From contig JACTAT010000032.1 of assembly GCA_014526335.1 (NCBI GenBank), positions 5,692,465-5,756,464 on the forward strand: a DNA stretch of 64,000 bases. Direction: 5' to 3'. Source of the DNA: Chrysaora quinquecirrha (taxonomy: Eukaryota; Cnidaria; Scyphozoa; Semaeostomeae; Pelagiidae). The position numbers were made by a program, and so were the translations under genes. Shown one piece after another: positions 11,222 through 22,800 of this stretch. Under the pieces are notes generated by a model. That model saw only the letters and a list, made by a program, of their open reading frames with translations. It was not told where the DNA came from and made no database searches. Position 1 is the first letter of the stretch. Every line of letters starts with the position of its first letter.

Positions 11222-14200
11222 TAGGCCGTGGGATGTCCAAGGCTACGAAGTCCAGAAACAGATTTTCGTTGCCGTCATCGCGGGTTTCGACTAACAAATT
11301 TTCTTACCTATCTCTAGTTGAACATCGTGTTATGAAAATTCCGAGTGGCCCCAAGCGAAAAAGTTGCACAATAGCTTGTTATTTGCGATTAAAGTTGTCA
11401 ATTTCTAGGCCTAAATTTCCAACGAACCGCCATTTCTAGCACTCGCCAAGCCGCTGGGTGTGAAAGGCGGACCAACTATTTACTGTTTGACTGACAGCCG
11501 GTTGCTCAAGCTGAAAGCTGTCTGATTCCGGTCTGTTAATTTCTCGTGAACAAAGCATGTGATTTTGTTTACCAAAGATGGCAGAGGCTGATAGAAATTG
11601 GATGGGGCAAATAATGTTAGTAGGAGCTTTGAATAAGTTTATCTTTTAAAAAAGACAGACATACATACACAAAATTGATAGGAAAACAGTTCAGGAATAT
11701 CATTAATTATCATGTAAAGGTGAGCTGCGTATTCTCATGAGTTAGTCCGATCTCATTCAACCCCAAATTATACCTCGTCTTCATCCACTGAAAGGTCAGA
11801 ATCATCCTCATCATCTTCTGAAGCACTTTTATCTTCATCAAGACTGCCACCATTGTATTCATGAGTAGCATTTGTGCAGCCAATACATGAGCACAGGGTG
11901 GTGCATTTTAGCTCTGCCTTCAAGCACGAACAGCGTTTGGTCTTGCATCCACTTTTACAGCTACAATTAACATTTTCCAAAATACTCTCTGGTGCAGGAG
12001 GTAAGCTCATCCACTTCACTTTCATTATGCCATCTTCAATGACCCAACCATGTTCTGTGAAAGGGGGAGGAGAGATGATGGGAACCAGTGCTCTTTTCCA
12101 AATGGAAGCTTGGTAGGCTGAGCGATTTGTATGCTTTTCAAGAGCGTCCAAGGTGCATGGCATTGAATCCTCATTGAATTGTCCAATCTTGAATATGTCA
12201 TAACGAGCCTTGTTGACTTTTGCAGTATTTGTTTGATTATAGAGTCTACATACAAACTTTTCGATTTTTCCAAGCAACGTTTCTGATACTTGAAATTCTG
12301 TTCCTAAAGTCTGGAACATCTCAACAAACTCTGGATATTTTTCAAGAATACTAAATGGCTTTGCCTTTCCTTTGCCATAAAATGCACTTGTTGTGTCACA
12401 ACCTGTAAATAAAACCCAAAAGTATTGTCTGTTACAGCTTTAACCATAAAGAGGAGAGGAAGAAGAATATGTGGATGTTTATAAACCTAGAATATGTGGA
12501 TATAAACCTAGTTCTCACTTTTGGGTAGCTGACCCAACTTACCAGATGAATTTTCAACTACATTTGGGAAACATATCATGAAACTAACCAAGAGCTTTAT
12601 AGGAGAGGACAATTTCAATCTAACGTACCTGTAAAAGCATGGAAACCAATAAGGGCCTTGCTTAAATCAGATCCTAGTGTATCCACTACATTGTCAATAC
12701 TGATCACTCTTCTCTGGTTGCCAGTTCCAGTGTCGAACAGTAACGAAGATGGAATTGAGCTTTTGTGGCATGTCAGTAGAATAAAGACGTCAGTGTCTGG
12801 GCTTCTAACAACAATGTGTTGATGGTGTGTTGCAGCATGATTTGCATGAAGGAGCAGGCGTGTATCAGCTTCTTCGTGGTCAGTGTACAGTTCTTGTATT
12901 TCTTGTGATTCCAAAACACCCACTTCATTCATTTTGACTCTGTGACATTTCTTGCCATGAGTTATGTAGAGAGGGACTTCATTCATTGCCTCAGGTAAGG
13001 TTTCAAGATTGGTTACGTAATCAACAAAAAACTCAATTAGTGCCTCTTTGTTTTTCCCAACTGACAAAAACTTTTTAAACTGCCGTGGAACCTTCTGATT
13101 TGGTCCCAATATTTTGATAACAGTAGATCCACCCAGTGCCCTTTTATTCCTTTCCAGATTTTTTATACTGATAGATGGATACGTATCAGATACAAAATCA
13201 ACTCTCTTTGAATGTGAGCTTGAGGCTGATGATATGATTCTATGCAGAATACTTTCAACCAGAGCTCCAAATGTTTCTGGTATGTTTTTCAGCGTTTGAA
13301 CAATAGCCATTCCATCTAGCATTAGAGCATTGCCTGTGGGTAAGTTCTCTACCTGTGGATTATCAACACGGCTCTCTATCAGTTGCAACAGCTTGGACTT
13401 GGGTGTCTTGATCAATTCTCCATCAATTGTAGCAAATGGTGATGGGTGTTTCCTTAGACTGTAAGACATAATCTCCTCTAAGTCAATTTCCTAGAGCTTC
13501 CAATTGCTAACAATCTTGCCATGAATTTCATGTCACTTTTTAACTCTACAATCTTGCCATTTGTGGTCTTAATCTTTGATGCTTGATTTAAATGACGGTG
13601 AAAGTTCTAAGCTTCAAGGCCTGAATTGATGAGAATATATCTGGATCTTCTGTCAGAAATCTTTCCTTAATGAAACTGACACACTTGTTTTCTCCAAACT
13701 TCTTAGCATTAAGCATGTCTCTTTGAATTTCTGGTGATGCAACAGCTCCATTCGCAATGTTAATCATGTCTTCCACTGAGCTATCAAAGGGATTACACAT
13801 TGATTTAATTGTCTCCACAACACAGTTGACTTCTTGCTCATGCCTTTGTATCTGTGTTTTGTCAAGATCTTTTCTAGACCTGAAATATATATAATATAAT
13901 GCTACACTCTCCTCTGGTAAGACAAATTTTCTAAAATAAATCTAGAAAAAGCAAATCTGTTATTACATGAGATTCATCCACATAGTTAGAACAGGCACAA
14001 TACTTGATCCAAGTGATGTAAATTGAAAACACCCAGCAAAGAAAATGTCTGTGATGGAATTATTACCTTTAAACAATTACTGGCAGTCATTGTAAGTATG
14101 AAACAAGGAATATTTACCTGCCATCCGAAATCATTCCTGCCATCACACGACATTGACGTGTTATCTCTCCCCGCTCAGCTTGTGACATAATCCATCTGTG

Positions 14201-17200
14201 CACTGCCCCTCGATTAAGGGTGAAACCAACTAGACCACCTTTTACCTTTGAGTCCCTGTTGTATGTCTGCTCCATCACTTGGTCACAGGCAGTTGATGAA
14301 AATTTGTACCTGTGTTGCCTTTGACATGTCCAGTTGGCAATAATGTCTTGTGATGCACCTGCCAAAGGATAGATTTAAAAATTAATTCATTGTGCTCTAT
14401 GGACTTATACTTCTAGGTAAGGGCTACAAGAGATTTGGCTTTACAGGCATTAATGCATAGTGTATGTGACAATAAGATCTCACCTGGATGAGTTATGTCT
14501 ATGCAGGACATTTCCATCCAATAGGCTGTACCATATCGGGCATAATGTACACGATCACAAGCAAAAACCACGGAGCATGGACCTCACAGCAGCCAGATGA
14601 AGAGGCCAATCATTATCTCTAGTTGCACGAAGGAACAAAAGCAAAGTCTGAACCATTTCAATATATAGTAACCACAAAGCAGATGTTGGACTCTTCTTTG
14701 CACAGGTATTAGCAAATTGTGACAGTCCATTCCAAATTTTCTCAAATGCAGCTGAATGAACAAGACATGAGTAGCTTTTGGATGGGTATTCTTTAATCAT
14801 TGTTTCTGAAAAAGAATTTCCCTTTTTAAAATAATTTTGTAAAATTTCTGTTGAGGCAATAGTGTTCAGATTCAAAACCTGTTGAGATTGAAATTTGAAA
14901 TGATTGAAGTCGAGAGGTTTAGATTGAAATGACTGTCGAGAGAAAACCAAAAGGAACATGTAATCACTTACCAATCGTGTGCTGTATGTCCCTCCGCTCC
15001 TCTTCTTGTAAACTGTCAAGGTAGCTTTCAAACAGCAAACGTGTCAGAGACTCATATACGACCTTGTGGGATCTCACACTCCGATTGTAATGCTTTCCAC
15101 TTAATACGCCATTGATTGAGCCAGGGGCAACAATTTCAGATTCAATCAAAATGTCCTAGCAACAGAAAGAAATTCATTAGTTTTTCTTCACTTGCACAAT
15201 TAACAGTAATGCCTAACAAGGAATCATACTGGTACTGGTTGCATTGTTGCTCTGCAAGCATGTGGAGAGATGCCAAACTAAAAAAGAATACTGTTACAAT
15301 GAAACCAAATCAAAAGTAACAAGTTTAGACTCACTTTCAATCCTGCATCTTTGTAAATCTTTGATATTGCTCCACAGAAACTCATGGCCATATGGAAATC
15401 CCCAAGCCTCACAATGAATCTTCTCATGTATTGCTCATTCTTCCACCTTATTAACTGTATCTTGGCATAAATGGCTTCATCAAATACCAGATGGAGAAAT
15501 TTGAGCCCAAGTCTTTCTGCAATGGCCCAGCTCTTTTTCAGAATCTCATTAACAGTTGACATTTCAGTAGGAGAATCATCTATCACTGGTAGGTAACCAA
15601 TTTTGGAAAGAGGAGGAAGGGCATGGGATTCAATTTTTGTATTGAAACCAGTCCAGTTTGGCAAACTTTTTTCATGTGGAGAAAGATATCGGCAAAGGAT
15701 AAACGCAAGGTCATTTTGCCTTGCATTTTTCTGCATGACCAGGTGGCTTTTTCATCAATGTTGGTAGTAGAAGCAGCCTCAAGGAGGTCAACAGTGACCT
15801 TTTTACCAACAACATAAGAGGCAATCTCATTTGAAGGTGCTTTTAGAGATCTTGATCGAGGTAAATTACATCTTTCATGTTCACTACCTTGGGCAGGCTG
15901 CAAACGTTGTATTATGATCCCACCTGTGATGTGAGTGGTTCCTTTACCAGTGCGTGTCTCTTCAGCAAAATCATCATTGTCCCAAGCAAGGGTGGTACTG
16001 ACGTTATTTACAAAACCAGGAGGCAAAATTGACAAAGATGATATGTTAAGCTGTGCAAGAGCCGTTTCATGGCTTAGCACAAAAGAATGTGACATGCAAT
16101 GTCCCAACTTATTTACCAAAGAAATAGCTGAAGCTGATCCAGTCACTTGACGTATTGCCATCCCAAGTGCTATGCCTTTTGGTGTCAGCTTTTTTCCATG
16201 TGATGCAACAAATACTAAATCCTGGGCTATTGAGAGAAGTTTCTTGTTTTCATTGTCTTTTACTTCAACAAAACTATCCAATGTGGGTTCCATAGAAAAG
16301 CCGCAGATCCATGCCAACATATTGAAGATTTCTGTGGGAACCGATTTTGTGGCATTCTCATCTGTTATATCTGTTGCTAAAGGTGGCCATGGGAGATTAA
16401 GGTCAGGATGATTTTTCACTTTCTCTCTTAAAATCAATGCAGCATTATAGAGGGTATGCAGTTCATTTGTTGTCTCTGGTACATTCATCCTTTCCATGTC
16501 ATCATCAATATAATCTTCCATCTCCGCATCAGACTCAGCATCACTTGTCCGAGTTGATTCTCTAAGTGACATGTGTTCATCCACTATATCTTCTGCAGAA
16601 AGTTGGTCAACATAAACCATTTCGCATCTATTGCGCTTCCTTGGAGTGAAAAATACAAGCTGTGGGTATGCTTTTTTTAGACGCTGCTTGAGTAAATATC
16701 TTCTGTAGCCAGATGCATCCAACTTCTCATGTTTCATCACAGTTGAAATAAACTTCTTTTGAAGTTCAGTGATGTACTTAATCGATTTCTTTTCTATAAT
16801 GTCACCTTCTATCACATCTCTGCAGAATATTGCAAAAGATTTTTCGTAAAGCTTCTCAGAAGTCTTCGAGTCACGGATAAGAAACTTTGTGTAATTTGTG
16901 TAGCAGGATCTGTGATATCGGACTTCAATTGCCACGCAATCTTTGCCTCTAATCTTTAAAAGGATATTTTCATCTTTGATGGATTCTGCAGCCTCTCTTA
17001 GCATACCAGCATCTAGAGTCTCAGCAAGAACAAGTGGAGTTCTTTTCCTACCACCAAACTGAAAAGAAAGTGAATTTGAAATGTCACAACTGTTTTGTTA
17101 TAATTCAAACTCATAGGTATCATTTCTGGTTTCAGTTCGTTCCATTGAAAATAAAGATTCCACAATCTCCAAATGACTAAATTTCGTAAATTACAACGTA

Positions 17201-18158
17201 ACAAATTACCTAAATCCAACAACGAGAGAGCAAACAAATTATTCCTACAGGTAGATTATAAAATGAAATTTGTTAGTATTTGTAACTCACCTTATCTTTC
17301 TTGAACAAATTATTGCCTTTTCCGCATATGATACATTCCTCTGGAAGAACATATTTGTTCCTTTTGGAACTGAAGATTCAGATGTCCCACTCACTGCTTG
17401 TCGTGTCAACTTCCTTGTTGCAATGGGTTTAGGACTACTGTCATCTTGATTGGTTGCTTCAACACGCGAGATCTCTTCAACTATGCATGGTTTTTTCAAT
17501 AGTTTCGTCTCTTCTCTTCGAATTTTCTCTTCGTCACAGAACTTCTTATAGCATCCTTTATGATAGTGCCAGTTCAATGAGAAATTTGTCTCATTTTGCA
17601 AATACGCGTGAACTTCCTCATCTGTGAAGTTGTCATAAGAATTTTTGGCAATTTTGGCTTGAACACAGTCGAGTTTCAACCATCTAAGTCTACACGAAAT
17701 AAATTTTTCCAGTCTCTGCTTGGTGATTGGAAAAACAGTTTCTTCAACGTTGTCAAAATGCATAAAGCATGATGAAATAGTTCTCTTGTCCAGGACGTCC
17801 TCACCCCTCGGTGAGTCCGCCATGTTTGAAAACAGATCACAAATATCCACGTGAGGCGCGATATCAATCGCTGGACTGGAATACGAGGAACGAGGCCCGC
17901 TGTCTTTTACCGCATTTATTGGTCCGCTTTTCACACCCAGCGGCTTGGCGAGTGCTAGAAATGGCGGCTCGTTGGAAATTTAGGCCTAGAAATTGACAAC
18001 TTTAATCGCAAATAACAAGCTATTTGTGCAACTTTTTCGCTTGGGGCCACTCGGAATTTTCATAACACGATGTTCAACTAGAGATAGGTAAGAAAATTTG
18101 TTAGCCCCGCGATGACGGCAACGAAAGTGAACGATACGGTGCCACATCCCACGGCCTA
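11222..18158 (-). mobile_element. 6.9-kb Academ-like DNA transposon with long terminal inverted repeats
   Basis: Left terminal repeat 11222-11473 (TAGGCCGTGGGATGT...) and right 17921-18158 are imperfect reverse complements over about 250 bp. Shared blocks include TTGCCGTCATCGCGGG, TTCTTACCTATCTCTAGTTG, AAAATTCCGAGTGGCCCCAAG and CCGCTGGGTGTGAAA. The interior is filled by one minus-strand multi-exon gene. TA lies at both outer edges but may belong to the termini (TAGGCC/GGCCTA), so the target duplication is unresolved. The protein layout (Zn-binding N-terminus, DDE-type centre, XPG-like nuclease, CXC tail) fits Academ elements, especially the lineage known to encode an XPG nuclease. The superfamily name is inference; the structure is seen directly. 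Confidence 0.8.
11768..17822 (-). pseudogene. Decayed Academ-like transposase with XPG nuclease and CXC tail
   Basis: Seven minus-strand exons with GT-AG borders: 17822-17291, 17058-15335, 15155-14972, 14945-14484, 14358-14118, 13879-12629 and 12402-11768, about 1,680 codons. The start MADSPRGEDVLD is the first ATG; a further upstream start would be a GTG inside the terminal repeat. Two N-terminal Zn-binding-like units end HYHKGCYKKF and RYHRSCYTNY. Candidate acidic catalytic residues lie in LAWDNDDF, LHLVFDEAIYAK and ESEIVAPGS. Exon 6 holds DHEEADTRLLLHA, SPDTDVFILL and, across the junction, FHAFTGCDTTSAF, like an XPG-I/FEN1 nuclease core. Exon 7 has a CXC domain (CSCKSGCKTKRCSC, CTTLCSCIGC) and an acidic tail. 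The frame breaks near 17370, 15757, 14575 and 13600, mostly by single bases at short homopolymers, so the copy is inactive unless these are assembly errors. Confidence 0.75.
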
Positions 18159-18511
18159 TAGGATTCTTTTGATTTGAGCGCCATGGGAACGCGTTTTCAA
18201 AAGTAACAGAGAAAGCCTGGGACCGACAAAGTACTGTATATTTATATGTGTTACATAATGAGCGTAATTAGTTACTTTCAGAACGTCATATGCAGTCATA
18301 GAGTCGCAGAGGTTTCTATACAAAAGCACGGTAAAGTTAGAACTGCAAAAGCCAGGATTGAATTGAGAGCTAAACAGAAGATCGCCAGCTCTTATAAATA
18401 AAGCTTAGTGCAAACTATATTTCAAAGTATTTTGGTTCCACTGGTAGTAGGTAAGTAATAGTACAATTCATTACAAAGTTGGTTAAAATTCATAAGTCAC
18501 ACATTTAAGGG

Positions 18512-18862
18512 GAGTCTAACTTTGAGCTAGGCAAGAAGTTATCTATCGTATGAGGCTTTGAGCTAGGCAAGAAGTTATCCATCGTGTCCAGAAAGACTGG
18601 GTTTCTTTCTGAGCTGCTTGGTAATAAAAGCGATTCGAAAGTTGCTACGCATGAGCAAGATTTGACTATAAGTCAAACACTGGAGAGCCTAAGTTGTTTG
18701 ATTTTATGAGGCTTTGAGCTAGGCAAGAAGTTTTCTATGGTGCCCAGAAAGGAAAAACAGAGTTTTTTCTGAGCTGATATGGAATGAAAGCGATTCGAAA
18801 GTTGCTTAGCATGAGCAAGATTTTGACTATAAGTCAAACAATAAGTAAAACACTGAAGGGCA
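18512..18862 (+). repeat. Tandem repeat next to the assembly gap
   Basis: At least two units of about 170-190 bp share GAGCTAGGCAAGAAGTTATC, AGCGATTCGAAAGTTGCT and GACTATAAGTCAAACA. The array runs into the N gap, which probably explains the failed assembly. Confidence 0.8.
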
Positions 18863-19362
18863 NNNNNNNNNNNNNNNNNNNNNNNNNNNNNNNNNNNNNN
18901 NNNNNNNNNNNNNNNNNNNNNNNNNNNNNNNNNNNNNNNNNNNNNNNNNNNNNNNNNNNNNNNNNNNNNNNNNNNNNNNNNNNNNNNNNNNNNNNNNNNN
19001 NNNNNNNNNNNNNNNNNNNNNNNNNNNNNNNNNNNNNNNNNNNNNNNNNNNNNNNNNNNNNNNNNNNNNNNNNNNNNNNNNNNNNNNNNNNNNNNNNNNN
19101 NNNNNNNNNNNNNNNNNNNNNNNNNNNNNNNNNNNNNNNNNNNNNNNNNNNNNNNNNNNNNNNNNNNNNNNNNNNNNNNNNNNNNNNNNNNNNNNNNNNN
19201 NNNNNNNNNNNNNNNNNNNNNNNNNNNNNNNNNNNNNNNNNNNNNNNNNNNNNNNNNNNNNNNNNNNNNNNNNNNNNNNNNNNNNNNNNNNNNNNNNNNN
19301 NNNNNNNNNNNNNNNNNNNNNNNNNNNNNNNNNNNNNNNNNNNNNNNNNNNNNNNNNNNNNN
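18863..19362. other. Assembly gap (500 N)
   Basis: Exactly 500 unknown bases, a placeholder size, so the true distance is unknown. XRN2 exon 7 onward is missing on its left side. Confidence 0.99.
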
Positions 19363-19867
19363 TTTAAAATTGATGTCTTTTAAAACTTTTTTAAGGTGCT
19401 TTTTAAATGTGTCAATGTTAGAATTATTATCTCTAATACTCCGACTTAACTTATTCTATAATACAGGGCCCCTATATCTCTTGCAATTTCTTTTCTCAGT
19501 CTAATTATTTCGAAAGTTGTTCTTTTGTACTTGTGCTCCTTTTTTTAAACAATGGACTGATTCGTATGTCCTTTACCTCCTCTTTGCATTCTTTCATGAT
19601 GGACAGAACCCTTCTGTTGTAAATGTGACCTATGGGCATCCAATTTGCTCTGCTTAATGATTACTGAGTATGAATACTGCTTAGTAAATTGTTTTGGTCT
19701 GTTTCTGACGTTAATACGTTGAGCAGTGTGGGACGGAAAAGTCTTGTCCAAAGATGGTTCCGCTATTTCCTCCATTTATAAGTTTTGTTCAACTCAAAAG
19801 CATTTCAAATTCTGTATGACAGGTTTTAAGGGTATAAAGATATGTATAAATCTTTCTGGAATATTAC
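19363..19867. other. No recognised exon; XRN2 intron 6 side of the gap
   Basis: Contains AT-rich sequence with short open frames on the minus strand that I could not assign; they may derive from an old retroelement. The next XRN2 exon is not visible. Confidence 0.4.
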
Positions 19868-22800
19868 CCTTCTGTCTTAATTCTTCTTTTATTCGTGCAA
19901 TTTCTTCAATACTCTCTCTAGAAAATAAAAAGAAAATGAGTCATGTTTAACCACATCATTTTAAGCCTGCTTGTTTTTTCTTCTGAAAACAAGATTCACA
20001 TCTATGCTGCATTTCACTCAAATAGAAAAAATTCGCTATGTTGCAGGCAGTGCCGAAGGCTAGTTGCAGGCTGCTGAGGCCATATGGAAGCAAATTTTAA
20101 ACCAACTTGGACAATAAATGAAATAACAAAATACTATTTAGCATTCCAATCAAAAGTAGAGGATATTTCATACTTACTTTGATTCTTTAGCAGCTCTGAA
20201 TCTTCTTGACCTTTGCTGGTTCATTTTTGCTCTTGGTGCCTAATGAAAATGATTTGAATATTAATATAAGTCAACAGCAAGTTTTAGCATTGGCTCTGCT
20301 TCTGATTTTTGTGAATCTGGTTTTCTCTTGAAAACTGTGCTACCATTACATGAATTACATATATGCAATATACCCTGTGTGGGGCACAAGGCCTTCAGAA
20401 GGAAGTTCATATTGGAGGGGGGGGGCTGCACAACTGAAAAGTATTTGATGATGTAATGATTTCACAACATTATACTTCTGTTTTGAAACTTATTAGGGGG
20501 CTCAAGCCCCCCAGCTACACCCCCCTTCTGACAGCCTTGGAGAACAACCAAAACAAGACAACATAAAAAATATACGTGTTCAGGCAGCAAGTTTGATTAA
20601 AAACAATACTATAAGAAGCTTCATTTTAAAGAAAAAAAGTTCATGAGGATGGTCAGTGGAATCTCTGACCGAATATATAGTTTTTAAGAAAACAACATCT
20701 TTTTTCTTTAAAATGAAGTTTCTTATAGTATTGTTTTTAATAAAAAAAATAAAAGAAAAAGTCAACCATTTTAATTTCAGATCTAAAGTCAGTGAATTGA
20801 AAAACCTACCACACCATCAATAGCCATGTATAGCAGTTTCCTTGGTCTGACAATGGCAAATAGCCTGAAATAAATGAAAATCAATACACAGTAAAGCTTG
20901 AGATATACACATAAATCATTTATTTATAAAGTGGAAGATATTGCTAAAGGAAGCTTTTGTCTTAAGTGCATCAAAAGATTAAATGTTTTACATACACATT
21001 CTTAGAAATACATCAAGCAATTATCACTTGTACTTTAATGGGAATACTCCCAACAGAGTGGCTCCCAAGAATAAACATCCCTCTCATTATTGGGGCCTTT
21101 CTTTATTCAGCACCCCTTCTGTTACTTGGATGAAACGTATGCTGGAAAGGTTGCTCATTTTTGGAAAAACCGATTATAGCATTTAACGAATTTCTATTTA
21201 TTTCATGGGAGATTAAAAGATTTTCTCTAATTCTTTAAGTATTATCCACATTTCTCTTGAAAGGGTTCCTCTTCCAACAACTGGTTACTTAAATGCAACC
21301 CGCCTCCCAAGTTTTTGCATAGAGTCAATTGAGTACGCTTGCAATGAAGACAAAATCAGGATAAACCTAATCAAAACAAACCTGTCAATATACTCAAAAA
21401 TAGCAACCATCATTTCATCTTCGTTTTTTGGAGCAGGTCTTGAAAAAACAGAAATAAAATTAATGTCAAAAACCTAAAACATGTACAAATATTTTGTTAC
21501 TATGCACTGACCTTCTTTAATCTATACTTTGCTGACAAAGGAAGTGAAAAAGATTTAAAATTACTTTACATGATTCTTGAAGTTTGTTCAAAAACTCGCA
21601 CATTCAACTACCCAACAAAGCCTTAGAAATAAATGAAGGATGGTTCTTTGCTTTACACACTTCTAAATTAAGCAGGTGTGAGTCTCTACACACAGAAAAA
21701 TAATTAAAATTGGTAGTTTTATAAAAGGGAAGAAACTTTAACAGGAAGAGCCTTTTGCTTTTTTTCCATTTTTGGTCAAAATCTGCAAAAGTTTATTGCA
21801 AGAAATTCTACATTCATGAAAGTTATGAGATTTGCAAATGTTTATCACAGAAAAAATTATTTCCGGAAACTTTGCTCAGTTTAAGGTTTTACAAGGTGAT
21901 TTCGTTTCGTGTCTAAAATTCATGGAGTGTTGAGATACATACAATATCATGTTGGAAAACCCATTAAAAGAGCCAAATGCCTAGAGTTATCCCTATAAAA
22001 CTACTGTTTTGTGCTGTGAAGCGTGAAAGATTTTTCCTGCAAAATATCCCATTTTTCCTTATCCCAGGAAGCAAACTAAAAAAATTTTGCTTTTTGTGCA
22101 GAGTTGCAAAGTTTCCTCCTGTGAAAGTTTCTTCCCTTACAGTAAAATTACTTTTAAATCAATTTTCTGGAAAAGTTTATAATCCCTTGCTTATCAGGAA
22201 ACCAGGAGATTATAGGCTCCTGGCAAAGAGAGAGACTTCGAAAGTTGGCCAGACTTTGCAATTTGGCCAGCATAGTACCGTCAACCGGGGTGACTTCGGA
22301 CTGCTGGGTGACTTCGGACAAAAATATTGTTTCTGCTTTCTGCTTTGTGGTGGCACTTGAGAAGATTAAGAAATCGTGAATTAAGTTTTTTTAAGTTGTT
22401 CGAGGGTGAAACTCTTGCTTTGACTGGAAATTTATCAACTCAGTCTAGAAACTCTAAAAAAACCGGCTCGCAAATTTATCGCAATGGGCCTAAATTCAGC
22501 AAATTTGTTTTGATGTCTTTTCTCACGAACAGATGGAACCTTCTGCAAAATTTCTTGCCAGATCTTCTCTTTTTGACTCTTTTGAAAACTTCTTGTAGCT
22601 TTTTTCATCTTCGAAATATGTCTTGATTTTTTCAATGCGAAAACATTACGTCTGTCCGAAGTCACCCCAGAGTAGGCGGGGTGACTTCGGACGACTTTAT
22701 CTTCAATTACCGCAAAGGAGATAAGATAAGGGAAATAACAGACACCACTTTTCAAATCTGCTTTGGACCTTTGTTACTTTTATCAAAGAGTTAAAAGAAT

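Noticed and set aside
11179..11439. Plus-strand ORF over the left transposon terminus
   Set aside because: It overlaps the terminal inverted repeat and has no recognisable domain.
18784..19383. 199-codon ORF
   Set aside because: It consists mostly of the N gap.
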